Below, piece after piece: positions 24,778-33,468 of a stretch of 64,000 nucleotides of DNA (position 1 is its first letter; every line of letters starts with the position of its first letter). The stretch lies in assembly GCA_964455905.1 (NCBI GenBank), contig CAYVYN010000006.1, positions 62,001 to 126,000 of the forward strand, given 5' to 3'. The DNA is from CAIJXB01 sp964455905 (GTDB lineage: Bacteria > Chlamydiota > Chlamydiia > Chlamydiales > Rhabdochlamydiaceae). The notes beneath the pieces were generated by a model. That model made no database searches. It was not told the DNA's origin and saw only the letters and a list, made by a program, of their open reading frames with translations. The translations under genes and the position numbers were made by a program.

Positions 24778-26610
24778 TTAAAATTTTTTTAATTTATTTG
24801 TAATCGCTTGAATCGAAACTGCTGTAGGACTAAAAGCTATGAAAGTAAGCTCTGCTTGACGAAAAAGTTCTTGATCTATGGGGTCTCTCATTACTAAAAG
24901 AATAAGGGGCTTTTCTGTCTTTATTAAACTTTCTATTAGTTTTCTTTGTGTCTCATTTTCCCATGCATTATATGAAAGCGCTATTAAAACATCTGATGTG
25001 TAAGCTTCTTTTATTTCTGATTCTAAAAAATTAATATCTTTAAAGAAGGAAGTCTTTACTTTATTTGAAATGGTAGGAAGGTCTGTTTCTTTTATCTTTT
25101 CTTGAAGTAGATCGGGACAGAAAATTGAAATTTGTTTTTTTTGTAAGTCCTTCAATGTTGTTAAACTGCAAGCGTTTTTAGGGATAATTTCTAACGCAAG
25201 AGAAGCTATTTTTAAGCTAAGAGCTAGATGCTCTTTTGTTTTTAAGATTTTATCAAGCCTTACTGAATTTCTAGGGAGTTCTTTGAGGTGTTTTAATTTG
25301 AGAATGCGTTGGACTGATTCATTTAGTCTGCTTTCTGAAATACGGCCTTCTTTCACGGCATCGACAAGAGATTGGTGTATTTGTTGTATGTCAGTAGAGC
25401 TCAGTTCTAACGAGTTTTTTCCAACTAGTTGTTTACCCCCAAGTAGAAGGATGTCGCAGCCTGCATTAAAAGCTTGAATTGCTGCTTCTCCAGGCTCCCC
25501 GCATTTTTTTAAGACCCCTTCCATTACTAGAGAGTCGGATATAATGACACCTTGAAATCCAGTTTTTCTTAATATACTTAATGTTTTAATAGAGAGGGTA
25601 GAACAGTTTTCTGCATCTAAAGCGGGCACTAAAATATGAGCTGTCATGACAGCATCTGCTAGTAAAGCAAGTTTGCAAAAATGGGGAAGTGATGTTTTTT
25701 CCAATTCTTCTATATTTTTTAAAATACAAGGTAAACTTGTATGGGAATCTGTTTCGGTATCGCCATGATCTGGGAAATGTTTTAAAGTAGTAATAATTTT
25801 TGCTGCTTGATACCCAATTAAAGCACTTTTTACAAAATGAAAAACAGATTCAAATGTTTGTCCAAAAGAGCGTATACCAATTATTGGATTTTTAGGATTT
25901 GTGTTTACATCAGCCACAGGAGCTAGGTTCATGTTGATGCCGACAGCCTGAAGTTCTATCCCCATGGCATATGCAGCAGCTTGTGCAAGTTTTGGATCTC
26001 CTGTTTTTGCCAAGGCTTTATTTCCAGGAAACACGGTAAATCCATTTGTTGCTCTAGTAACAAGACCTCCTTCTTGATCTGTAGCGACAAGAAGTGGAAT
26101 CGAAGCTAGTTTTTGAAGGCCTTCGCTTAAAGATTTAATTTGGAGGGGTGAGTTTAGGCTGTTAGAAAAATTGTAGTAGATAATTCCTCCTACTTTTATT
26201 TCTTGTATAAGTCTTTGAGCATTTTCGTTGGCAGTTTCTCCCTGAAAATGAATCATAAGTAGTTGTCCTACTTTTTCTTCTAAAGAAAGTTCTTTCTCGT
26301 TGGTTTTAAAGAACTGATTGGCGATTTTTTGGATGGAAGAAATGTTAGTTATTGAATAAAAGGTTGAAAATATTTTATTTTTCCAATTTCGTATTATTTC
26401 TGGATTTTGCATTGCTTTTTTTGCAACCAGATAGATTACTTGGCAAAAAAAACTATACGTGGCTATTTTTATTGGCGATGCGTTTTTAAAGAGATTTTTT
26501 CCAAGATGATAACCTGCAATATGTAATCCCAAGCCAATCAAGAAAAACCTCTTAGCATTTATTCTAGAAAACGCATTGTATGATTGGAATTGCTTTTTAT
26601 ACAATAGCAT
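24778..26610 (-). CDS. GH3 beta-N-acetylhexosaminidase (NagZ-like) with membrane-anchoring N-terminus
   Basis: The catalytic domain (about residues 107-450) is glycoside hydrolase family 3: TDQEGGLVTR at 178-187, IGIRSFGQ at 244-251, KHFPDHGDTETDSH at 277-290 with the acid/base Asp-Ser-His at 288-290, and the nucleophile in GVIISDSL, D359. NagZ enzymes cleave N-acetylglucosamine from peptidoglycan fragments. A second, C-terminal domain as in Gram-positive and two-domain NagZ follows. One change stands out: the usual KHFPGHGD reads KHFPDHGD. The first 65 residues hold two hydrophobic stretches (22-39 and 48-64), so the enzyme is probably membrane-tethered. Role in remodelling the scant chlamydial peptidoglycan is inferred. 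Confidence 0.85.
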   Translation of the reverse strand: MLLYKKQFQSYNAFSRINAKRFFLIGLGLHIAGYHLGKNLFKNASPIKIATYSFFCQVIYLVAKKAMQNPEIIRNWKNKIFSTFYSITNISSIQKIANQFFKTNEKELSLEEKVGQLLMIHFQGETANENAQRLIQEIKVGGIIYYNFSNSLNSPLQIKSLSEGLQKLASIPLLVATDQEGGLVTRATNGFTVFPGNKALAKTGDPKLAQAAAYAMGIELQAVGINMNLAPVADVNTNPKNPIIGIRSFGQTFESVFHFVKSALIGYQAAKIITTLKHFPDHGDTETDSHTSLPCILKNIEELEKTSLPHFCKLALLADAVMTAHILVPALDAENCSTLSIKTLSILRKTGFQGVIISDSLVMEGVLKKCGEPGEAAIQAFNAGCDILLLGGKQLVGKNSLELSSTDIQQIHQSLVDAVKEGRISESRLNESVQRILKLKHLKELPRNSVRLDKILKTKEHLALSLKIASLALEIIPKNACSLTTLKDLQKKQISIFCPDLLQEKIKETDLPTISNKVKTSFFKDINFLESEIKEAYTSDVLIALSYNAWENETQRKLIESLIKTEKPLILLVMRDPIDQELFRQAELTFIAFSPTAVSIQAITNKLKKF

Positions 26611-26612
26611 TC

Positions 26613-26840
26613 TTAAACATTTACGGATGGTATTTTAGATGCAGATTTTGTTTGGAGCAATAATCCTTTTCTCAGGGAATCTTTTTTTGCGAGCCTGTCT
26701 TTTTTGTTTTTTTGGTTTTCTAGAGCTTCGTCTAAGTGTTTTATGAAAGTAGTGCATAAAATATGTTTAGAATCAGGTTTATGCGTTTTATGTCGACAAG
26801 GGTTGTGCTTGCTGCGTTTGATCTTTCGGTTTTTTTTAAT
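26613..26840 (-). other. Unassigned 75-codon basic open frame after recR
   Basis: Between the recR stop and the hexosaminidase start the minus strand stays open for 75 codons, ending in TAA at 26613. The frame has no ATG, GTG or TTG near its beginning; the first usable codon would be the rare start ATT at 26840. The product is strongly basic (IKKNRKIKRSKHNPCRHK) with two Cys. It could be a small gene using a rare start, a decayed gene, or chance on an A-rich strand. Confidence 0.25.
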
Positions 26841-26850
26841 CTGCGTGTGA

Positions 26851-27450
26851 TTAAAACTGATGTCTTCCTAGAAAAGCTCTAGCTAAGGTGCCTGAATCCA
26901 CGTACTCGAAAGAACTACCTAGTGGCATGCCAAATGCTAGTCTAGAAATAGACAACCCCCAGGATTGCATTTCTTGTTTTAAAAAAAGCGCGGTGGCATC
27001 TCCTTCTAAAGTAGAGTCAAGGGCTAAAATAATGTCGGTTATTTGATTTTCTAAAACCCGTTTTTTAATGTTTTCAATGTTTATCTGCTGAGAATAATGA
27101 CCTTGCATAGGAGAAAACAAAGTGCCAAGGACATGGTATAGTCCTTTAAATGTATGAGTTTCTTCTATGGGATAAACATCTTTTGCGTGAGAAACAATAC
27201 ATAAAGAATTTGTTTGTCTTTTGTTTATATCGCAAAATTCACAAGGATCTTTTCCTTTGAGACAGTGACACGTGGGACAAGGGTATACTTCTTGGCGAAG
27301 GAGTCTAATAGATTCTGCTAAAAGATCGAGCGAAGGAGATTCCCAATTTAAAAGCTCAAAAGCATACCTTTCAGCACTTTTTATACCAACACCAGGGAAT
27401 TTTCTAAGGAGTGAAATTAATTTCTGTAGTGAAGCGGGTGGTCTTGCCAT
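26851..27450 (-). CDS. recR: Recombination mediator protein RecR
   Basis: RecR works with RecO and RecF in loading RecA at gaps. The 199-residue protein shows the helix-hairpin-helix FPGVGIKSAERYAF near residue 20, a four-cysteine zinc finger (CPTCHCLKGKDPCEFC, about residues 57-72) and a Toprim domain beginning SLCIVSHAKDVYPIE. It ends with the family-typical DSGTLARAFLGRH. Length is normal. It is divergent from the fab operon (160-base shared upstream region) and upstream of the envelope cluster on the same strand, as in Chlamydia, though a hexosaminidase gene is inserted here. Confidence 0.95.
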   Translation of the reverse strand: MARPPASLQKLISLLRKFPGVGIKSAERYAFELLNWESPSLDLLAESIRLLRQEVYPCPTCHCLKGKDPCEFCDINKRQTNSLCIVSHAKDVYPIEETHTFKGLYHVLGTLFSPMQGHYSQQINIENIKKRVLENQITDIILALDSTLEGDATALFLKQEMQSWGLSISRLAFGMPLGSSFEYVDSGTLARAFLGRHQF

Positions 27451-27610
27451 AATAAAACCTCAAGGCTTTTTCATTTTGAGTCTCTCATAGAGAAGAAAAA
27501 ATAAGAAGGGTAAAAAACAAATTTGTCACAAATAAAATTATCCTTTCGTTTTTTTCGTGTTCAGGGTAGAATTGACGGGATCAAATCTATATTTTAATTA
27601 GGGAGTTACT

Positions 27611-28618
27611 ATGCCCTTAAAAGCAAGAATTATTGGAACAGGTTCGTATTTACCAAATCGTGTATTAACGAATCAAGATTTAGAAAAAATGGTAGAAACC
27701 TCTGATGATTGGATTGTTTCTCGCACAGGAATGAAAGAACGTCGTATTGCGGATAGTCAAGAGGCCACGTCAGATATGGGATATGCCGCCGCTTTATCTG
27801 CTTTAGAAGATGCTAGTTTGTCTCCAGAAGAGGTTGATTTAATCTTAGTTGCGACACTAACACCTGATTATGCTTTTCCTAGTACAGCATGCCTTTTGCA
27901 GTCTCGTTTAAAAGCTGGAAAAGCTGGAGCTATGGATATTCAAGCTGCATGTACCGGATTTTTATATGCTATTTCGACAGCAAAAGCTTTTGTTGAGTCT
28001 GGTCATTATAAAAATGTCTTAGTTGTTGCATCAGAAAAACTTTCCTCTATTGTTGATTATAAGGATAGAAATACTTGCATTCTTTTTGGAGATGGAGCAT
28101 CCGCTTGTGTTGTAAGCTCTTCACCAGGTAAGAAAAATCTTTTTATTCGAGATATTTGTCTTGGCGCTGATGGCACATTATCTGATCTTTTAATTCTTCC
28201 AGGCGGTGGATCTCGATCACCAACTTCTCAAGAGACAGTGACTTCTGGTATGCATTATTTAAAGATGGAAGGAAAAGAAGTCTTTAAACATGCCGTTCGA
28301 AGAATGGAATCAGCAAGCAAAAGTTGTTTAGATCGTCTCGGATTAAATGAAAAAGACATTAGCTGGATTGTGCCTCATCAAGCCAACATTCGTATTATCG
28401 AAGCAATAGCTAAAAGATTTGAAGTTGAAATGGACAGGGTTTATATTACCATTCATAAATATGGAAATACGTCAGCGTCTTCTTTAGGTATAGCATTAGA
28501 TGAACTTTTGGATGAAAAATCATTAGCAACCGGAGAGAACATTTTATTGACAGCTTTTGGAGCTGGCCTTACTTGGGGAGCTGCTATTATAACTGTAGGG
28601 GGGGAATATGAAGCATAA
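27611..28618 (+). CDS. fabH: 3-oxoacyl-ACP synthase III (KAS III)
   Basis: FabH starts type II fatty-acid synthesis by condensing acetyl-CoA with malonyl-ACP. The catalytic triad is in place: Cys114 in AACTGFLYA, His in VPHQANIRII and Asn in HKYGNTSASS. The 335-residue length is standard. The last ten bases overlap fabD, and a run of seven G (28598-28604) near the end of fabH serves as the ribosome-binding site of fabD. An A/T-rich 160-base region shared with the divergent recR precedes it; GGGAG lies six bases before the ATG. First gene of fabH-fabD-fabG-acpP. Confidence 0.95.
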   Translation: MPLKARIIGTGSYLPNRVLTNQDLEKMVETSDDWIVSRTGMKERRIADSQEATSDMGYAAALSALEDASLSPEEVDLILVATLTPDYAFPSTACLLQSRLKAGKAGAMDIQAACTGFLYAISTAKAFVESGHYKNVLVVASEKLSSIVDYKDRNTCILFGDGASACVVSSSPGKKNLFIRDICLGADGTLSDLLILPGGGSRSPTSQETVTSGMHYLKMEGKEVFKHAVRRMESASKSCLDRLGLNEKDISWIVPHQANIRIIEAIAKRFEVEMDRVYITIHKYGNTSASSLGIALDELLDEKSLATGENILLTAFGAGLTWGAAIITVGGEYEA

Positions 28619-29561
28619 AATAGGTTTTATTTTTCCTGGACAAGGAGCTCAGTATGTGGGGATGGGAAAAGATTTTTATGACCAGTTCCCTATTGCTCAA
28701 GCTCTTTTTAATCAAGCTGATGCTCTTTTGGGGAAACCGTTTTCCCAGGAAATTTTTTCTGGTTCCCAAGAAAATTTGACTGAAACTAAAAATAGTCAAG
28801 TCGCAATTTACATTATGAGCCTAGCCGTTTATCGAGTTCTTACTGATCTATATCCTTGTTTGGTGCCTTTTGCCACAGGTGGACTAAGTCTAGGAGAGTA
28901 CAGCGCTCTTGTTGCTTCAAATAAGCTTTCTTTTGAGGAAGGTCTTTTTCTTGTGTCTAAAAGGGCTGCTCTTATGCAAGAAGCTTGTGAGCTAGCTCCA
29001 GGTTCAATGCAAGTCGTTTTAGGGATGGAAGAAAAAGCGATTCATGAAGTTTTCGCTCCGTTAAACTTGAAAACGCTTTGCGTTGCTAACATTAACTGTC
29101 CAGGTCAAATTGTAATTGCAGGTACAAAAGAAGAGCTAGAAATTGGATCACTTGCTTTAAAACAAGCCGGAGCTAAAAGAGTATTGCCTCTAGATGTTTC
29201 AGGCGCTTTTCATAGTGGACTTATGCAATCTGCAAGAGACGGTCTTACTCCTTATTTACAGAATGTTTCTTTACACGATTCTCAAACTGCGTTTTTTATG
29301 AATACTCCTGGGATTCGCGTTCAAGATTTACAAGAGATTCGCTTAAATTTAGTTAGACAAGTTACAGAGCCTGTTCGTTGGCAAAAATGTGTTGAGTCGA
29401 TGGTTCAAGAGGGAGTTACACATTTTATAGAGGTGGGTTGTGGTAAGACTTTACAAGGAATGAATAAAAGAATAGGGCTTACTGTTCCTACGTTTAGTGT
29501 AGAAAAAGTAGAAGACCTAGAAGCTTTACGGCAAAAAGAGGAGTTTTCTGATGTTTTTTAA
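28608..29561 (+). CDS. fabD: Malonyl-CoA:ACP transacylase
   Basis: FabD moves the malonyl group from CoA to the acyl carrier protein. The N-terminal FIFPGQGAQYVGMG and the nucleophile elbow GLSLGEYSAL, with Ser94, are diagnostic. The His of the active site lies in GAFHSGLM, and the Gln/Arg positions also look conserved (KRAALMQEA). 317 residues, complete. It overlaps fabH by 11 bases and fabG by 11 bases, so translation of the three is probably coupled. Confidence 0.95.
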   Translation: MKHKIGFIFPGQGAQYVGMGKDFYDQFPIAQALFNQADALLGKPFSQEIFSGSQENLTETKNSQVAIYIMSLAVYRVLTDLYPCLVPFATGGLSLGEYSALVASNKLSFEEGLFLVSKRAALMQEACELAPGSMQVVLGMEEKAIHEVFAPLNLKTLCVANINCPGQIVIAGTKEELEIGSLALKQAGAKRVLPLDVSGAFHSGLMQSARDGLTPYLQNVSLHDSQTAFFMNTPGIRVQDLQEIRLNLVRQVTEPVRWQKCVESMVQEGVTHFIEVGCGKTLQGMNKRIGLTVPTFSVEKVEDLEALRQKEEFSDVF

Positions 29562-30297
29562 AGGAAAAAAAGTATTAGTTACAGGTGGAACTGCTGGTAT
29601 TGGTAAGGAAATCGCTATTTCTTTTGCTAAAGAAGGCGCTCATGTTGCTATTTTTGGGACGAACGAGGAAAGAGCTAAAGAAACGCTGCTTTCTTTAGAA
29701 CAAGTGCGGGTAGCTGCAGAGCAGATATTTGCTTATAAAATTGTTGATGTTGCTAGTAACACCTCTACACAAACTGGGATAGCTTCCCTTTTAGAGGTTT
29801 TTTCTTCAGTAGACGTTCTTGTAAACAATGCTGGAATTACTCGAGATGGTCTTTTGATGAAGATGTCTGAAGAAGACTGGGATTCTGTTCTTGATACCAA
29901 CTTAAAATCTGTGTACAATACTTGCCAAACACTAGTTAGAAGTATGTTAAAAGCTAGGTCAGGAAGTATCATTAATATTTCTTCTGTTGTTGGGCTTATA
30001 GGAAATCCAGGTCAAACGAATTATGCTGCTTCTAAGGCTGGCATGATTGGTTTTACTAAGGCATTGGCTTTAGAGGTAGCTTCTAGAGGCGTTAGTGTGA
30101 ATTGTATTGCCCCAGGCTTTATTCAAACAAAAATGACAGAAGTGTTAAAAGAAGAACAAAAAGAAGCTCTTTTGAAAAAAATTCCAATGGGAAAATTAGG
30201 GGAGTGTCAAGATATTGCCGATGCTGTTCTTTTTTTAGCCCGTAGCCGGTATATTACAGGTCAAGTTTTGACTGTTGACGGCGGAATGGTCATGTGA
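29551..30297 (+). CDS. fabG: 3-oxoacyl-ACP reductase
   Basis: A short-chain dehydrogenase that reduces 3-ketoacyl-ACP with NADPH. TGGTAGIG at residues 11-18 is the nucleotide-binding loop, followed by LVNNAGITRD. The catalytic Ser-Tyr-Lys set is INISSVVG ... YAASKAGM, and the C-terminal VDGGMVM is typical of FabG. 248 residues. The start ATG lies within the end of fabD with GGAG seven bases upstream. A 40-base gap leads to acpP. Confidence 0.95.
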   Translation: MFFKGKKVLVTGGTAGIGKEIAISFAKEGAHVAIFGTNEERAKETLLSLEQVRVAAEQIFAYKIVDVASNTSTQTGIASLLEVFSSVDVLVNNAGITRDGLLMKMSEEDWDSVLDTNLKSVYNTCQTLVRSMLKARSGSIINISSVVGLIGNPGQTNYAASKAGMIGFTKALALEVASRGVSVNCIAPGFIQTKMTEVLKEEQKEALLKKIPMGKLGECQDIADAVLFLARSRYITGQVLTVDGGMVM

Positions 30298-30337
30298 TAT
30301 AAGTTAGTGTTTATTTTAACCATAGTAAGGAATAAAT

Positions 30338-30571
30338 ATGTCCATAGAACAAGAAGTAATTGATATTGTAGTAGAGCAGTTAGGAGTTGATCCTGCAGAC
30401 GTGACTCTAACAAAAAGTTTCGTTGAAGACTTAAATGCAGATTCATTAGACCTCACAGAGCTCATTATGACTTTTGAAGAGCGTTTTGGCTTTGAAATGG
30501 CTGAAAATGAAGCTGAAAAGTTAAAAACTGTAGCTGATGTTGTCACTTATATTAAAGCGCAACAAAAGTAA
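30338..30571 (+). CDS. acpP: Acyl carrier protein
   Basis: The 77-residue, acidic protein has the four-helix ACP layout and the phosphopantetheine attachment motif DADSLDLTEL type: here NADSLDLTEL with Ser36. AcpS, which attaches the prosthetic group, is encoded at 39261-39659 in this same window. AAGGA sits before the ATG. It is the last gene of the fab operon and is followed at once by a strong terminator. Confidence 0.95.
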   Translation: MSIEQEVIDIVVEQLGVDPADVTLTKSFVEDLNADSLDLTELIMTFEERFGFEMAENEAEKLKTVADVVTYIKAQQK

Positions 30572-30576
30572 TTCAG

Positions 30577-30622
30577 AAAAGCAGCTAGCAACTTTTTATA
30601 AGTTTTTTAGCTGCTTTTTTTT
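30577..30622 (+). terminator. Terminator of the fab operon
   Basis: AAAAGCAGCTA and TAGCTGCTTTT form an eleven-base-pair stem followed by T residues, six bases after the acpP stop. The minus-strand ankyrin gene ends at its edge, so it may serve both strands. Confidence 0.75.
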
Positions 30623-33296
30623 AAATAGCGTTATCGTCTTCGAGATATTGTTGAATTTTTCTTTCATTCGATAAGAATTCTTCTATCTTTCTGTTCCCAT
30701 TTAAAAAAGCTAACAAAATCGCATCTCGCGTTTCTTTTTGATTTATTGTAGTTTGTTTTTTTTCCTGCGATAGCAATGCTTTTATCACAGAAGCTTCTGT
30801 TGCATTCTTTTTTAGCCCTAAGCTTTCAGGATGTTCTTTGGCATAGGAAAACATAAGCTTAATCAATTCTAGGCTTTTTACATGTGGATAATCGATGGCA
30901 AGTAGGAGGGGGGTATAACCATCTTTATTAGTTGTGTTAAGAAGAGCACCTTCATGTATAAGGAACTCTGCGACTGTTAATTCACCCATAAGACAAGCGA
31001 TCATTAAAGCATCGTTTTTTATTTTGGGATCTGGATTTCTTTCTAGAAACTTTTCCATTATACCGATATTTCCCGATAGAACGATTTCGATGATTTGATT
31101 TTGGATGAAGTCATCTAATGAATAAATTCCTTTTTCTACCGTTTTTTCTTTGATAGAATCAAATAGTTCTTTTTGTTTTTTTTGTATAAAAGCTTCTATG
31201 GAAGTTGGTAGTTTTGGTATTTTCACTATTTGCGTTATGAGTGTTTGTATCGCTTTTTGTTGATGCTCTGGGTGAAATCTTGGTTCTACTAAATTTAGAC
31301 TTTCTTGGTTGTCTGCGCTATAGGAAAAAATAAATTGTACAAATTCTAGAGCGTTTTTGTGGTTCGATTCTATTACAATTTCTAAAGGAGTTTTGTCTAA
31401 GGAGTTTTTAGTGTCGAGTTTAGCTCCCAATCGTATTAATTGTTTTGCTTTTTCAAACGCTCCTAAAGAGCAAGCTGTAATTAATCTGGTATTTAAGAGC
31501 GTTAGTTTTGCTTCCGCGAATTCCGCCGTAGAAGGACAGAGTTTCTTACAAATATAGAGCCCTATTTCAAATTGATCAGAATTTAAAACTTTTTCAAGTA
31601 GTTTTTTAAAGTCGGGGAGTTGAATTACAGTTAGAGGTTCTTGGATTTTTTCTCTTATTAGAAGATTTAATAATTTTGGAAATTCCTTTGATTTTGGTTG
31701 TAAAATTTCAAGAAGTAGGAGTTTTTCATACGTACCGGGAGCTATTTCGTTTATCAATTCATTATGGTTTTCTTTTATAGAAAAAGAGTGTAGCCGTTTT
31801 AATAGTTCTTTGTTTTTTTCAGTGTGAAGTAGAGTGCAAAGATGTCTGATCTCAGAAAGAAGTGGTTCTTTTGAGGAATTGCTTTTGGAAGCTTTTTCTA
31901 ATAAAAGTATGATTTCTTCTGAGTGCTTGATTTTAGTGTTTTTTGCAATGTGCATTGGGGTTACATAGTCAGAGTTTGGTAGAAGAGTATTCGCACCACT
32001 TTTAATCAGTAATTTTACAGCTTCGACTTGACCATGTGAGACCGCTTTTATGAGAGGTGTTGTTCTTTTGAACTCTTTGGCATTTAGATTATCAACAGGA
32101 GATCCTAGTTTAATTAAACACTGCATAAGTGCTACCTTTCCCAGACTGCTTGCTTCTGAAAGAAGACTACAAGCTAAGTTTTTATCTAGGCTTTCTTGAA
32201 ATTTACCTGCGCAGTGTTTTTCAAGCTGTTTTAAAAGGTTAGGGCATGGGATATTTTCGTTCTGAATAACACAAAGTAACTGAAGTAATTCTCTATTTGG
32301 GATTTTGGATAATTTTAAGTTGTCACTTAGAGCATTTTCTAAAAAAACATTTAAATCTTTGGACGTAAATCCTATAATATCTGGAATTGTCGTCTTTTCA
32401 TTAAACATTTTTAACGAAAAGCTGAAGGTTTTCCCTGTAAGGTCTCTTTTGGATAAAACATTTATAAGCAAGGAAACCTCAGATGAAACTCCAGATAAAC
32501 TGTCTCCAGATATTTCAGCGTAAAGATTTTCTATTTGAGCTTTTTTTCTTTCCCCTCCAAATAGCTTTAGATAAAGCCACGAACATTTTTTATAGGAACT
32601 TTCGAAGTTTTTTTTTATTTCAGTGGCTATTTTTTTTAGATCCAGTGTTTCTAGTGCGTTTTTTATTGTAGGCGATATATCTTCTCGAGCTATGCTTAGT
32701 AGCCTGCTAATCTCATCGTGACTGATAGATGCTGCTATTTTAGAATCTAAAAGAAGTTCAACAAAATTAGGCTTATTTTGTTCGATTCCTATTTCAAGTA
32801 GATTTAAGAGGATTTTGTGTTTTTCATCTGTAGAAAAGGGAGATTCGGTGCTCTCCACAAAAGTCTCCAAAAGTGATTTGAAAAATAATGGATCATTTCC
32901 TGTTATAGGGTATTTTAGTAATGAAGTAGCTATTTGTGTTTTATTAGAAAAGTTAGATAGTTGAATCGACACGTTTTTTAAACAATCTTTTGGTTTTTTT
33001 TCGTCAAGTGTAGTGAGTATTTCAAGCGCTGCATTGGATAAATCACTTATGCCGGTGTAGGTGGCTAAATCAAACAAGACTTCGTTTAATACTTCGAATA
33101 ACTCTTTATCTGGCAGATTGACTTGGCTTGGTTTTTTTATTGCCGATGTGTTTGGAGTCGCTGGCCTTTCTGAGATTATTTCTTGGATTTTCTCTAAATT
33201 TTTAATGGAGTTGTTTATCTTTTTTCCTCCATACTGGATTTGCAGATCACCCGCTTGAGATCTACCTACTGTAATGTACTTATTCATAGGCTCCAT
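30621..33296 (-). CDS. Large ankyrin-repeat protein
   Basis: An 891-residue protein with dispersed ankyrin repeats. Clear units are TTPLIKAVSHGQVEAVKLL with SGANTLLPNSDYVTPMHIA (about residues 410-450), KTPLEIVIESNHKNALEF (about 640-660), and a final block with ALMIACLMGELTVAEFL and NKDGYTPLLLAI (about 765-815). The rest is helical and unrecognised. No signal peptide or TM segment. GGAG stands six bases before the ATG at 33296. Ankyrin proteins in intracellular bacteria are often delivered into the host to bind host proteins; that role here is inferred from domain type only. It converges on acpP. Confidence 0.8.
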   Translation of the reverse strand: MEPMNKYITVGRSQAGDLQIQYGGKKINNSIKNLEKIQEIISERPATPNTSAIKKPSQVNLPDKELFEVLNEVLFDLATYTGISDLSNAALEILTTLDEKKPKDCLKNVSIQLSNFSNKTQIATSLLKYPITGNDPLFFKSLLETFVESTESPFSTDEKHKILLNLLEIGIEQNKPNFVELLLDSKIAASISHDEISRLLSIAREDISPTIKNALETLDLKKIATEIKKNFESSYKKCSWLYLKLFGGERKKAQIENLYAEISGDSLSGVSSEVSLLINVLSKRDLTGKTFSFSLKMFNEKTTIPDIIGFTSKDLNVFLENALSDNLKLSKIPNRELLQLLCVIQNENIPCPNLLKQLEKHCAGKFQESLDKNLACSLLSEASSLGKVALMQCLIKLGSPVDNLNAKEFKRTTPLIKAVSHGQVEAVKLLIKSGANTLLPNSDYVTPMHIAKNTKIKHSEEIILLLEKASKSNSSKEPLLSEIRHLCTLLHTEKNKELLKRLHSFSIKENHNELINEIAPGTYEKLLLLEILQPKSKEFPKLLNLLIREKIQEPLTVIQLPDFKKLLEKVLNSDQFEIGLYICKKLCPSTAEFAEAKLTLLNTRLITACSLGAFEKAKQLIRLGAKLDTKNSLDKTPLEIVIESNHKNALEFVQFIFSYSADNQESLNLVEPRFHPEHQQKAIQTLITQIVKIPKLPTSIEAFIQKKQKELFDSIKEKTVEKGIYSLDDFIQNQIIEIVLSGNIGIMEKFLERNPDPKIKNDALMIACLMGELTVAEFLIHEGALLNTTNKDGYTPLLLAIDYPHVKSLELIKLMFSYAKEHPESLGLKKNATEASVIKALLSQEKKQTTINQKETRDAILLAFLNGNRKIEEFLSNERKIQQYLEDDNAI

Positions 33297-33468
33297 AAAA
33301 TTCTCCGCACAGTGACTTATCGCTAACTGAGCGAGTTTGCAACTGTTTACTATGTTTTCTTTATGCTATCACTGATGTTAATTATTTTTTTTATTATTTC
33401 TTGTTTTTTTTGAATAAAAAGAACGCTTAAAAATGCAAGATTCTTTTTTTTAGAGACTTAGGGAATGG

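Noticed and set aside
26640..26747. Short hydrophobic plus-strand frame starting at the ATG at 26640
   Set aside because: No ribosome-binding site, and its hydrophobicity is explained by T-rich sequence opposite an A-rich strand.
27572..27600. TTGACG-17-TAATTA promoter for fabH
   Set aside because: The -10 would lie directly beside the ribosome-binding site, leaving almost no leader; not convincing.
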